Source: a virus. Taken from it: 40,135 nt of DNA. The stretch is taken from positions 1 to 40,135 of the IMG/VR virus record IMGVR_UViG_3300031825_000037; one strand, written 5' to 3'. A model generated the notes under the pieces. It was not told where the DNA came from, ran no database searches, and saw only the letters and a program-made list of their open reading frames with translations. The position numbers were made by a program, and so were the translations under genes. This document shows positions 1 to 7,136 of this stretch, piece after piece (the stretch's first letter is position 1; each line of letters opens with the position of its first letter).

Positions 1-382
1 CGGCACCGGCCGCCTGGGTTTTCCCGCCCTCCCCGCCGTTGGCCGTCAGGACAATGCCGGGGCCGGTGACCGTGGTGGTGCCGCCGGCATTGCCGTTCTG
101 CCCGACCGTGGCCTGGGCGGGGCCTCCAGCCCCGATCACCAGCGTCAGGACGTCGCCCTTCTTGAGCCGCACGAGCTTCTGCGCCAGGCCGCCCGCCGCG
201 CCGCCCGTGGCCGCCAGACCATTTCCGCTGGACGGCGAACGAGCCCCGGAGCCACCGGCGCCGATAGCGGTCACCAGATACGCCGCATCGAACGGCGCGA
301 CGAACTGGCCGGATTCGAGGATCAGGCGCTCCTGGCGCAGGAAGCCGCCAATGCCGGCGGCGCTTTTCAAACTGATCGGCAT
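1..382 (-). CDS. Glycine-rich tail fibre protein, 3' end beyond window
   Basis: The reading frame opens with ATG at 382 and runs off the left edge without a stop, giving about 127 residues. The N-terminal ~45 residues are ordinary (SLKSAAGIGGFLRQERLILE). After that the chain becomes Gly/Ala/Thr-rich, with repeated GAGG and NGG turns, as in collagen-like or glycine-rich phage fibre and adhesin domains. It is the last visible gene of the late operon and starts 1 nt after the stop of the 190-aa protein, so it is translationally coupled to it. A receptor-binding or fibre role is inferred from composition and position; the diagnostic C-terminus is not in the window. Confidence 0.65.
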   Translation of the reverse strand, partial: MPISLKSAAGIGGFLRQERLILESGQFVAPFDAAYLVTAIGAGGSGARSPSSGNGLAATGGAAGGLAQKLVRLKKGDVLTLVIGAGGPAQATVGQNGNAGGTTTVTGPGIVLTANGGEGGKTQAAGA

Positions 383-383
383 G

Positions 384-956
384 TCAGATCTCCCAATCGG
401 TGCCGTTGAACACAAAAACGATTTCCGCGTCGAGGTCGAACAGGACCGACGCGGCACTACCCTTGGCGGTCTGGATCACCGCAGCGCCGGCGCCGACCTG
501 AATGGTCGGTGTCACCCCGCGAGCCTTGGCGAAGCGCACGGCACTGCCGGCGACCGGCGGCGTGGTGGTATCCGGAAGGGTGACCACCAGCGTCGTCCCC
601 AGCCAGTAACGGCCTTCCAGCACCGCGGTGAAGTCCGCCGTCTGTGCCTGCAGGGCCGAGACCTTGGCGTATTCGCCGGCGGTCAGGGCCTGGTAGCAGA
701 AGCTGCCCACCGGCCAGTCCAGCGCCACGGTGCCTTCCTGGCCGCGCTGCAGGCCGCTGAGCACGTTGCCGGCCCGCGAGGCGTACCGCAGGATCTCCAC
801 CTGACTGGGCCGCCCGACGCTGTCGGCCAGCACCAGAACCCCTCCGGTCGCCGGCGGAAGCTGATAGGGAGCCGTCGGCGCCTGCAGGGTCAGGCTGACA
901 TCAGCCGCCACCAGCGAGGCGGACAGCTGGCATTGCACGAAGTTGGAAAAGCTCAT
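384..956 (-). CDS. Tail/fibre-associated structural protein (190 aa)
   Basis: A 190-residue protein in the distal virion region. Residues ~40-95 (GGVLVLAD, VEILRYA, GLQRGQEGT, ALTAGEY) have the pattern seen in short beta-rich baseplate or fibre-attachment domains that precede phage fibres, where 'gvl..d....EvvrVt.v.G..l.v.RGq.GT' is typical. The C-terminal ~70 residues are beta-rich and end in VFNGTDWEI, which resembles fibre wrapping domains. It overlaps the upstream 106-aa gene by 4 nt (ATGA) and is followed directly by the glycine-rich fibre gene. It is probably a fibre adaptor or small fibre; the exact family is not certain. Confidence 0.6.
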   Translation of the reverse strand: MSFSNFVQCQLSASLVAADVSLTLQAPTAPYQLPPATGGVLVLADSVGRPSQVEILRYASRAGNVLSGLQRGQEGTVALDWPVGSFCYQALTAGEYAKVSALQAQTADFTAVLEGRYWLGTTLVVTLPDTTTPPVAGSAVRFAKARGVTPTIQVGAGAAVIQTAKGSAASVLFDLDAEIVFVFNGTDWEI

Positions 957-1273
957 TTGTTACGCACCTTGATCTTGAACTCGACTTCCTTCGCCCGGTC
1001 CTGCTCGGTGCGAACTACACAGGTCACCACGTAGTCGACATAGTCCGTTCCAGCTCCCAGCCAGAGCTTGAAGCGCACCGGATTGGCGCCCATCAGGGTG
1101 TAGGTCGGGTGCGGCTGCGGGCCGACTATCAGGGTCGGAACCTGCTCGGCATCGCTCGCGATGCTGATCTCCACGCTCTGGATGTTGTCGCCGGGAATAC
1201 CGGCAAACCAATCGGCCATATCGACGTCGTAATCGAGGATGTCGTTAGGCTGCTTGATGAAAACACTCGCCAT
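953..1273 (-). CDS. Fiber-tail adaptor-like protein (106 aa)
   Basis: A small all-beta protein. The pattern of LDYDVDMADWFAG near the N-terminus, FKLWLGAGTDYVDYVVTC in the middle and a charged KEVEFKIKVRNK end matches what I know as the phage fiber-tail adaptor family: 'DyxiDfsdWL...vkvWLsGGtdg..Y.vt...t...gR..e.ef.i.V'. It is encoded between the Ala-rich 417-aa virion protein (1-nt gap) and the 190-aa fibre-associated protein (4-nt overlap), which fits a role joining the tail tip to fibres. Assignment is by remembered family pattern and context only. Confidence 0.65.
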   Translation of the reverse strand: MASVFIKQPNDILDYDVDMADWFAGIPGDNIQSVEISIASDAEQVPTLIVGPQPHPTYTLMGANPVRFKLWLGAGTDYVDYVVTCVVRTEQDRAKEVEFKIKVRNK

Positions 1274-1274
1274 C

Positions 1275-2528
1275 TCAGGTCACCTGCATCAGTCGAATTT
1301 CTGCCGCCATGATCAGCAGACGCTCCTGTGCGGCCAGCACTACCGTGCGATCAATGGGCGCCTTGGTCAGATCATTGACCTGGTTAAAGCCATTGGCCAG
1401 AGCCTCACCCTCTACTGCTACTGGCTCTATTGATCGCTTCCGGATTCCCGTTGCCTGGCCGAGCGCTTCGGCCCTTGCGGTCTGCCCGTAAAGCACCATG
1501 GCGACCGCAGAGCTGCGGGCCTGCGCCTCAGCCTGTGCCGGACTGCCAACACCAAGCGGCCGAAAGCTGGGCCATCCATCGACAATGGATTCAGCCCCGG
1601 CGGCTCCCGCTGCTTGCACCCAGCGCCTGCACCAGCCGCCAGCCTGGGCCATAGCCCCGCCGACAGCACCGCTCACCCCGGTATGGATCAGAAGGCCATC
1701 GCCAGCCATATCCGCCACGGCCATAGCTACGCCTCGGCAGCCACGAATCTGTACGACCCAGGCATCCAGGGCCGCATAGGCATCAGCGCGCTGCGGTTGG
1801 TAGATACTGACTGTATTGAGCTGAGCGAAACCCTCGGCCAGGGAGGCGCCGAATACCTCGTGATAGAGGATGCCGCCCCTGCGGACGGAGGAATCCCCCG
1901 CGAGATCAGCCAGGGCGGCCCCGCTACCCTGGGCGCTGGCCAGGTTGAGACCGGCAGCAGTAGCAAGGGCCAGCGCATCCGCATGCTGGCGCACGCCAAT
2001 GATGCGAGTCGGATCACTGCTGATGGAGGCCTCGCCGAATGCGCGACCGAAACCCACCGCATAAGTGGTACCCAGAGCCCTGGCGATACCGGTGGCGATA
2101 CCCCCATGGCCGTAGATATAGGAGACGGCCTCGCCCTCACCACTGGCCTCCGCCTGTGCCGGGAGGGGGTATACCCGCATTCGGCGCCTGACCCAGGCGC
2201 TGACTGAAGAATCTCCCAGCGCACTGGCATTGCCGTAGAAGTCGGCATGAGCGGCGCCGGCCGCCAGCGACACGCAGTTCGCGACGCCCTCGCTGTAGAG
2301 GAAGGCTTTTGCCTGCCCCGAAGCCATGGCCAATACATTGGCCTGTCCACTGGATACCGCCGAGCGAAGCCCGTCGGCTTGCATCTGGCCGGCCGCCAGG
2401 GCATCACCTCCCACCAGAAGCAGCGCAGTAGGCTTTGCCGTGGAAAGGGCCTGCGCTGAAGCATCGCCGGCGGCGGTAACAATGCCGGCGCCGGCCCCGG
2501 CAAACAGCGTGCTGCCGAACAGAAGCAT
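1275..2528 (-). CDS. Ala/Gly-rich virion protein of unknown role (417 aa)
   Basis: The chain is extremely rich in Ala and Gly, and much of it alternates Ala with a variable residue (ASAQALSTAKPTALL, GLRSAVSSGQANVLAMASGQAKAF, GGAMAQAGGW), which suggests a repetitive beta-helix or beta-roll. The first ~20 residues are hydrophobic and small (LLFGSTLFAGAGAGIVTAAG). The last ~60 residues are more normal and charged. No enzyme motif is visible. It lies between a 140-aa structural protein (4-nt gap) and the fiber-tail adaptor (1-nt gap), so a tail or adhesin component is the best guess. I do not recognise the family. Confidence 0.65.
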   Translation of the reverse strand: MLLFGSTLFAGAGAGIVTAAGDASAQALSTAKPTALLLVGGDALAAGQMQADGLRSAVSSGQANVLAMASGQAKAFLYSEGVANCVSLAAGAAHADFYGNASALGDSSVSAWVRRRMRVYPLPAQAEASGEGEAVSYIYGHGGIATGIARALGTTYAVGFGRAFGEASISSDPTRIIGVRQHADALALATAAGLNLASAQGSGAALADLAGDSSVRRGGILYHEVFGASLAEGFAQLNTVSIYQPQRADAYAALDAWVVQIRGCRGVAMAVADMAGDGLLIHTGVSGAVGGAMAQAGGWCRRWVQAAGAAGAESIVDGWPSFRPLGVGSPAQAEAQARSSAVAMVLYGQTARAEALGQATGIRKRSIEPVAVEGEALANGFNQVNDLTKAPIDRTVVLAAQERLLIMAAEIRLMQVT

Positions 2529-2532
2529 GGGG

Positions 2533-2955
2533 TTACTTCAGCGAGACGGTCAGGGAGCCGATCGGGAAGCTGATCACGTCAGTCGGATCCAGGGTCTTCG
2601 GGTTCAGCATGGCGCTGTGGTACAGCAGGTTACCCCCTGCCTGGGCATCGTATATTCCCCAGTGGCTCACGGTGACCTGAGAGTCAACGATCGCCGGGAA
2701 TACGATGTTGCGGGTGTTGCTCGACATTTTTCCCAGGCCATCGGAGGTGTCGGTCGGCGCGGTGAAGCCATCGGACGGGACGGTGGTATGGGCCTGCTGC
2801 CGCTGGTAGGCGCTGTCGGCCAGCTCCGGACCGGTTCCGGCATCGGTCGGATCGCCAGTGAACAGTGCGATGAATACGGCGCCGCCGGTGTAGGTGCCAC
2901 CCCGCAGCGTAGCGTTGAGCAGGTTCATCTCAAGGTAATCAGAAAACGCGGACAT
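2533..2955 (-). CDS. Tail-fibre-type structural protein (140 aa)
   Basis: Begins SAFSDYLEMNLLNATLRGGTY and continues VFIALFTGDPTDAGTGPEL, then YQRQQ. This matches a widespread small virion family in which 'lsd..e..lLn.llrgt.y......yvALft..Ptd.g.g.EvsggsYaR' is conserved, usually annotated as phage tail fibre protein. The middle part includes a Gly/Thr-rich loop and HWGIYDAQAGGNLLYH, a typical motif of that family. The start ATG lies 45 nt downstream of the stop of the 186-aa gene. Its place among adaptors and fibre genes supports a tail-tip or fibre role. Confidence 0.7.
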   Translation of the reverse strand: MSAFSDYLEMNLLNATLRGGTYTGGAVFIALFTGDPTDAGTGPELADSAYQRQQAHTTVPSDGFTAPTDTSDGLGKMSSNTRNIVFPAIVDSQVTVSHWGIYDAQAGGNLLYHSAMLNPKTLDPTDVISFPIGSLTVSLK

Positions 2956-3000
2956 AATCGGCCCTCCCGGGCAGGATTAGATGGGGGGGATTGCAAGGGA

Positions 3001-3561
3001 TCAGGCGAATGGACGGGTACGCATTCGCACGCTTCCGGCCTGATAGTCACTGCAGGCCAGGTCTCTGCCGTACGCCTGCGCATCAAGAAAGCGGCGGCGA
3101 TAGAAGTCCGCCTGCTGCGGGTCTTTCCATGCTTGCGGGAGCATGAAGATTCGGTAACGAGCACCATCCAGCAGTGCCTCGCTCCATCGGGTAATGAGCT
3201 CTTCAGGCATATCGCTGCCCGGAGCTGGCCGGCATACGAGTTCGCCATAGACCAGATTGGCGCTTGCCGTCCGCCGGAACTCGACCGCACTCACTCCTAT
3301 TTGGCGGTAGTCGACGCCCGGCTTCAGTCGACGGCCATCTTGCAACAGGCCAAAGATCCGCAATGCCTCGCCGCCGGATGGCGGCTCGATCTCGGCGTTC
3401 GAGGTGTTGGCTGCCACAACAACGGGTTCGCCCCGGGAAATCCAGATATTCCCCTCGGTGCAAAGCTCGCGCTCAGCCCACCTGATCATGTCCCGCAGCG
3501 TCGCCAGTGGGCATCCGGGGAACTCGATGGACAGAGTTTCAGCCAATTCGTTGACCGTCAT
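3001..3561 (-). CDS. Head-tail/tail assembly protein (186 aa)
   Basis: A mostly alpha-helical N-terminus (ELAETLSIEFPGCPLATLRDMIRWAERELC) is followed by a beta segment and then a helical C-terminus rich in Tyr, Arg and Gln (WSEALLDGARYRIFMLPQAW, QQADFYRRRFLDAQAYGRD). Proteins with this plan and size occur next to DUF6682-type adaptors in podovirus late operons and are thought to build the connector or upper tail. The start overlaps the stop of the 223-aa gene by 4 nt. The function is inferred from plan and neighbours; I cannot name a precise family. Confidence 0.65.
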   Translation of the reverse strand: MTVNELAETLSIEFPGCPLATLRDMIRWAERELCTEGNIWISRGEPVVVAANTSNAEIEPPSGGEALRIFGLLQDGRRLKPGVDYRQIGVSAVEFRRTASANLVYGELVCRPAPGSDMPEELITRWSEALLDGARYRIFMLPQAWKDPQQADFYRRRFLDAQAYGRDLACSDYQAGSVRMRTRPFA

Positions 3562-4229
3562 GCCGGCGCACCTCCGTTCGGGCTAGAGGTGTGATCGGCC
3601 TGGATCTTTAGCCCCAGCGCCGCCTGGGCAGACTGAGAATGCATCGTCGCGCGCTGCAGGTTCGCCGCCGATTCAGCATCCTTCGAGAAGGCTCTCGCCA
3701 AGACCAGATCCAGCAGGATCGGCACGTAGGTATCGGGCAGCCTAATCGCCTCACTAGAGCTGGTGGTCGCCTCGCTGGGGGAATGCAGCTCCGGCACTAT
3801 GGAGTAGAGGATTTCCAGCCTGGCCGTATCCTTGGCCGGCGGGTAAACGTAGAAGTGCCGAGGGTCGAGGTCATCGAAGGCGAACTGCTCGATGGACTCA
3901 GTTGGCGGCTCTCCATGCCAGCGGCGCCTGGTCGTGTCCAGCATGGCACGGGAAACCTGGGTCACCGCCAGCCCGACAGCCGGTGGGGCCGTATTGCGGA
4001 TGACATCGATCAGGCGGGCTGCCTCTGCAGGGATGCTCTGCCGGGTGCCGCCCTGGCAGGCGACCTCAGAAATAACCGTGTTGGCTGATGGCCGGATATC
4101 AACCACAACCGCGTAGGCCTCGTTGAGCCAATCCAGCAGTTCGGCATTGGTCCAGCGAGTGCCATCCTGGGTGATCTCCTGCAGGATCCTCCTGGCCCTG
4201 GTCAGCAGCTGCCCGACAGTCGTAGCCAC
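3558..4229 (-). CDS. DUF6682-like head-tail adaptor (223 aa)
   Basis: Starts TTVGQLLTRARRILQEITQDGTRW and continues AELLDWLNEAYAVVVDIRP, GGTRQSIPAEAARLIDVIRN, HFYVYPPAKDTARLEILYS and LPDTYVPILLDLVLARAFSKDAE. This succession is the one I associate with the DUF6682 family of phage adaptor proteins (T7 gp11/P22 gp4-like position). The family is expected to sit on the portal ring and connect it to the tail. It lies 3 nt after the stop of the 175-aa gene and overlaps the next gene by 4 nt. No truncation is apparent. Confidence 0.75.
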   Translation of the reverse strand: MATTVGQLLTRARRILQEITQDGTRWTNAELLDWLNEAYAVVVDIRPSANTVISEVACQGGTRQSIPAEAARLIDVIRNTAPPAVGLAVTQVSRAMLDTTRRRWHGEPPTESIEQFAFDDLDPRHFYVYPPAKDTARLEILYSIVPELHSPSEATTSSSEAIRLPDTYVPILLDLVLARAFSKDAESAANLQRATMHSQSAQAALGLKIQADHTSSPNGGAPA

Positions 4230-4232
4230 GGC

Positions 4233-4760
4233 TTAGACCTCTTCCAGCTCGGGCATGGCATCCAGTTCCGGGGTCCAGACCAAGAGGCGACCAGTCTTCT
4301 TGTGCTGCAGCATGCGCTGCTTCGGCTTGGCTGGCTCAGATACCAGCTCCGGCTCCAGCTCGGGCAACGTCAGGCCAGGCTCCTCAGCCAGGGTACTGAT
4401 CGCGGGCGTACTATCTGCCATGGCAGGCCCATCGAGCATAGCTACAGCGGCCGGCATGACCTTATCTGTCTCAGGGACTGCCAAAGCAACAATCCCCTCC
4501 ACAGCCGGCCCTGCCTCCGGCGATGCAGCGGGCTGCGCGCCCTCTTGGCCCGGCTGGAGCACGGATACCGCGGCGGCGTCAGTGGCTCCCTCATCAGCAT
4601 CATTGATAGCACCAGCCAGTCCAACTAGAACCTCGGCGCGCAACGTATCCAAGTTCTTGCGCTTGTCGATGCCTATGCCCAGTTCTTTCTGCACCAAGTC
4701 GGCCAGGTCTTCCTTGGTCATCGCAGCCTTCACGGCCCCAATCAGCTCATGCAGCTCCAT
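4233..4760 (-). CDS. Virion-associated protein with acidic Pro/Ala/Glu linker (175 aa)
   Basis: I chose ATG at 4760 because it has a good ribosome site (AGGAG, 7 nt upstream); an in-frame GTG at 4787 lacks one. The N-terminal ~45 residues form a compact helical domain (ELHELIGAVKAAMTKEDLAD, then KNLDTLRAEVL). The middle 80 residues are low-complexity Ala/Glu/Pro. The C-terminus is basic then acidic (KQRMLQHKKTGRLLVWTPELDAMPELEEV). In related podoviruses a gene of this kind follows the capsid gene and is called a head protein; no enzyme motif is seen. A hairpin (4783-4800) separates it from the capsid gene. Confidence 0.65.
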   Translation of the reverse strand: MELHELIGAVKAAMTKEDLADLVQKELGIGIDKRKNLDTLRAEVLVGLAGAINDADEGATDAAAVSVLQPGQEGAQPAASPEAGPAVEGIVALAVPETDKVMPAAVAMLDGPAMADSTPAISTLAEEPGLTLPELEPELVSEPAKPKQRMLQHKKTGRLLVWTPELDAMPELEEV

Positions 4761-4782
4761 AGGTGACTCCTGAAACGACAAA

Positions 4783-4800
4783 GCCACCCCGAAGGGTGGC
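4783..4800 (-). terminator. Hairpin after the capsid gene
   Basis: On the minus strand, GCCACCC pairs with GGGTGGC around a 4-nt loop, followed by TTTG. The U-tract is short, so it is probably a partial terminator or an mRNA-end stabiliser. It would set a high capsid-to-tail mRNA ratio. Confidence 0.5.
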
Positions 4801-4821
4801 CTTGATCATGGGTGGGGCGGC

Positions 4822-5763
4822 TTAGCCGCGGGTGGCGTACAGGTGGCCAATGGCTTTCGGGTCGATGACCTTGGAGCCATAGACGTTGAGTCCGCGCACC
4901 AGCTTGCCGAAGTCCTGCGGGTTGGGCAGGGTCTCCATCTGGGTCATCTGGCTGGCGAAGGTCAGTGCCTTCTTGTGGCCGAAGATGATGTTGGTGCACT
5001 TCTTGGCCGCAGTCGCGTCGTCAACCACGCTCAGGTTATTGCTGACGTAGACCGTGAAACGGTCCAGCTCACCAATCTTCCCGTTGCGGAAGACCGAAGT
5101 GGTATCGCCCATCATCTGAGCCTGACGCAGGTCTGACTTCTTCAGCAGGCCCGTCGCCCAGGCCGGCAGAATGACCCAGCGGTTGGTTTCCGGCACGTTC
5201 TGCTCATCCAGCACGCTGCCGCAGTCGACGATCACATCCAGGATGTTGGTCTTGTCGACCACCAGCGGAGTGCCCGCCACGCCCAGGTTGTAGCTGGCCG
5301 ACTTCACGCCTGCAGTGGCGCCTGCGTTCTCGGCTGCAGTGTCGGCGTAGTGGCGCGCAAGGATGTCGGTGTCGATGGCGATCTTCATCTGCATGCCGCC
5401 ATCGTTCGAAAACTCGTCCATGAGTTTGATATCGGCCTGATAGCGGTCGATGTCGTTGACCTCGAAGGCGAAATACTTCGCCTTGTCGATCTGCAGCTCT
5501 ACCTTGTCGCTGGTCGGCTTCTCGTAGTTGAGGCCGCCGCCGATCTGGTAGTCGCGGATGGTGATGGTCGGCACGGTGCGGATCTGCACCGTGTCACCCT
5601 GGTTGCGGATCACACCTTCGTAGTCGGTGTTGGCGATCTCGCCGAAGCAGGTGGAAGCGTAGAGCTTCTCGACCAGCTTACCGGCCCAGATCTCGGGAAT
5701 GAACCCGGAGGTGCTGCCGGAGCTGTAATCGGGTACGCCAGCGGCGCGAGTGGGACCAGCCAT
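4822..5763 (-). CDS. Major capsid protein (313 aa)
   Basis: Begins AGPTRAAGVPDYSSGSTSGF and continues IPEIWAGKLVEKLYASTCFGEIANTDYEG, IRNQGDTVQIRTVPTITI and VNDIDRYQADIKLMDEF. A long 'IP.iwa.kl.ek.y..tvf..i.n..y.g.i.n.Gd.v.i' start followed by a beta-rich body is typical of the P22 coat / N4-gp56-like group of HK97-fold capsid proteins. The C-terminal half has VILPAWATGLLKKSDLRQAQ and a beta hairpin ending ATRG. Its size and position, directly after a scaffold gene and before adaptors, support the call. It would form the T-number icosahedral shell of the head. Confidence 0.85.
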   Translation of the reverse strand: MAGPTRAAGVPDYSSGSTSGFIPEIWAGKLVEKLYASTCFGEIANTDYEGVIRNQGDTVQIRTVPTITIRDYQIGGGLNYEKPTSDKVELQIDKAKYFAFEVNDIDRYQADIKLMDEFSNDGGMQMKIAIDTDILARHYADTAAENAGATAGVKSASYNLGVAGTPLVVDKTNILDVIVDCGSVLDEQNVPETNRWVILPAWATGLLKKSDLRQAQMMGDTTSVFRNGKIGELDRFTVYVSNNLSVVDDATAAKKCTNIIFGHKKALTFASQMTQMETLPNPQDFGKLVRGLNVYGSKVIDPKAIGHLYATRG

Positions 5764-5809
5764 GTTGAATCTCCTAAAACGTGACGCCTCCCGGCGTTAC
5801 ACAGGGCGC

Positions 5810-6727
5810 TTAGCGAATGCGGCCCTGGGTCTGGGCGGCAAAAATGTCGGCTTCGATGGCGGCAGCCTGTTCTGCTGGCATGCTCGCCTTCTCCCGATAG
5901 AACTGGCTGATCTCAGCGCGCGTCCATACCTTCTGTGCTGCCAGCTCGGGGGCGGCAGCACGGGTCTGGCGAGGCTGAACCAGCTCATCGGGAATCGGTT
6001 GTTTCTTCGGCGCAGCAGTGCCAAACGACCGGAAGATCACTGCGACCCGGTACGGATCGAGGGTCTGCTGCGCCCTTGCCAGCAGTTGCTGGCGTTGCTC
6101 CCCGCTCAACAGGTCGATTTCTGCCAGCCAGGCCAGAAAGGCAGGATCGGCATTGATCTCGCGGTAGTTCGGAACCTGCTCCTCGAGCGCGGTCCAGAAA
6201 CGCGCCACGGCATCCTGCTGTCGGTCATCGCGCATCTGGTTGAGCTCGCTCTTGATCTCCTGCAGCTCGTCGCTGCTGTCACCCGTCCCGGCGACACTTC
6301 CAGCGACACGCTTGATCAGGTTGACCAGGTCGGGGCCGAACTCCTGAATTTCCGCCTCAGTCAGATCGGCGACCGCATTCTGAGCACGCTGCACGGCAGA
6401 GGCCGGCTGTTGCTGTTGGGCGGCGGCGAGCTGCTGCTCGAGCTCGGAGACTTGCTTGCGCAGCGCGGGAACCTCGGCGTTGTACTTGCCTTGCAGCACA
6501 TCGAAGCGGTGACGCCAGTAGGCGGCATCCCGGGTTTCGGTTTGCTGGGCGGCTTGTGCCGGGTCTTGGGCAGGTTGCGCGGCCGGCTCAACGGCTGGCG
6601 ACTGCGGTTGGGGGGCAGGAGCCGCCTCGGGAGCGGGATTCTGTGCGGCCCCTTCTGCCGGCTGATTCAGCTGGCTCTGCAGGGTATTGGCGGCATCGAT
6701 CTGGTTTTGCACGGAGCGGGGAAGCAT
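5810..6727 (-). CDS. Scaffolding protein (305 aa)
   Basis: A 305-residue protein rich in Gln, Ala and Pro at residues ~20-65 (QPAEGAAQNPAPEAAPAPQP), then a coiled coil at ~85-120 (ALRKQVSELEQQLAAAQQQQ) and a charged helical C-terminus. This composition, the absence of catalytic motifs and the location between portal and capsid genes are standard for podovirus and siphovirus scaffolds, which assemble inside the procapsid and then leave. The start ATG lies 163 nt from the end of the preceding gene, with a strong terminator between them. No protease motif is seen. Confidence 0.8.
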   Translation of the reverse strand: MLPRSVQNQIDAANTLQSQLNQPAEGAAQNPAPEAAPAPQPQSPAVEPAAQPAQDPAQAAQQTETRDAAYWRHRFDVLQGKYNAEVPALRKQVSELEQQLAAAQQQQPASAVQRAQNAVADLTEAEIQEFGPDLVNLIKRVAGSVAGTGDSSDELQEIKSELNQMRDDRQQDAVARFWTALEEQVPNYREINADPAFLAWLAEIDLLSGEQRQQLLARAQQTLDPYRVAVIFRSFGTAAPKKQPIPDELVQPRQTRAAAPELAAQKVWTRAEISQFYREKASMPAEQAAAIEADIFAAQTQGRIR

Positions 6728-6843
6728 CGTTGTTACTCCTTGGACGTCATCTCGACGTTCGGGTGAGCCGGCTGTTGCCGGGGTTCACGTTTCGGGTTTC
6801 TGGGTTCGCCTGGCTTGGCCTTGCCTAGCGAGCAGTCGCCCAT

Positions 6844-6866
6844 AAAAAAACCGCCCCGGCGGGCGG
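6844..6866 (-). terminator. Strong intrinsic terminator between the portal block and scaffold
   Basis: On the minus strand CCGCCC (read as GGGCGG on the other arm) forms a 6-bp GC stem with a 4-nt loop and is followed by seven U residues. It lies inside the late operon, between the 81-aa gene and the scaffold gene. It would lower or gate scaffold and capsid transcription unless transcription is antiterminated. Confidence 0.75.
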
Positions 6867-6890
6867 CTTTGTTATGAGGGCTGCGGGGCG

Positions 6891-7136
6891 CTACTGGACC
6901 CGTTCGGCATGGATACGAGCCATTTCCCGGCTACGCCCAATCTCTTCCATCAGGTCACCCCAGGCAGAGGCTCTGCCCTGCAGTCGGTGAAGGCAGCCTG
7001 GATCCATCTCTCGCTCCAGGCCGTCGCGCTCAGACTCCCTGGCCAGGCGCAGCAGGTTCTTGACCTCCTGCCACTCCGAGCTGTTGCTGACCTCCAGCCG
7101 GGCCAGCGCCTTGTACTGCTCCGCCGATAGCTGCAT
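6891..7136 (-). CDS. Small helical protein overlapping the portal 3' end (81 aa)
   Basis: The start ATG at 7136 has a strong ribosome site (AGGAG about 7 nt upstream) that lies inside the portal gene, so the two frames overlap by 107 nt. The product is helical and charged: QLSAEQYKALARLEVSNSSE, then ESERDGLEREMDPGCLHRLQ and GRASAWGDLMEEIGRSREMA. No known motif was recognised. Position suggests a head-completion or assembly factor. The portal C-terminus in the overlap is low-complexity Gly/Gln/Ala, which would tolerate the double coding. Confidence 0.6.
   Translation of the reverse strand: MQLSAEQYKALARLEVSNSSEWQEVKNLLRLARESERDGLEREMDPGCLHRLQGRASAWGDLMEEIGRSREMARIHAERVQ

Noticed and set aside
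2326-3594. Plus-strand open frame (422 codons) across several tail genes
   Set aside because: It crosses three well-supported minus-strand genes and their junctions, typical of an accidental antisense frame.
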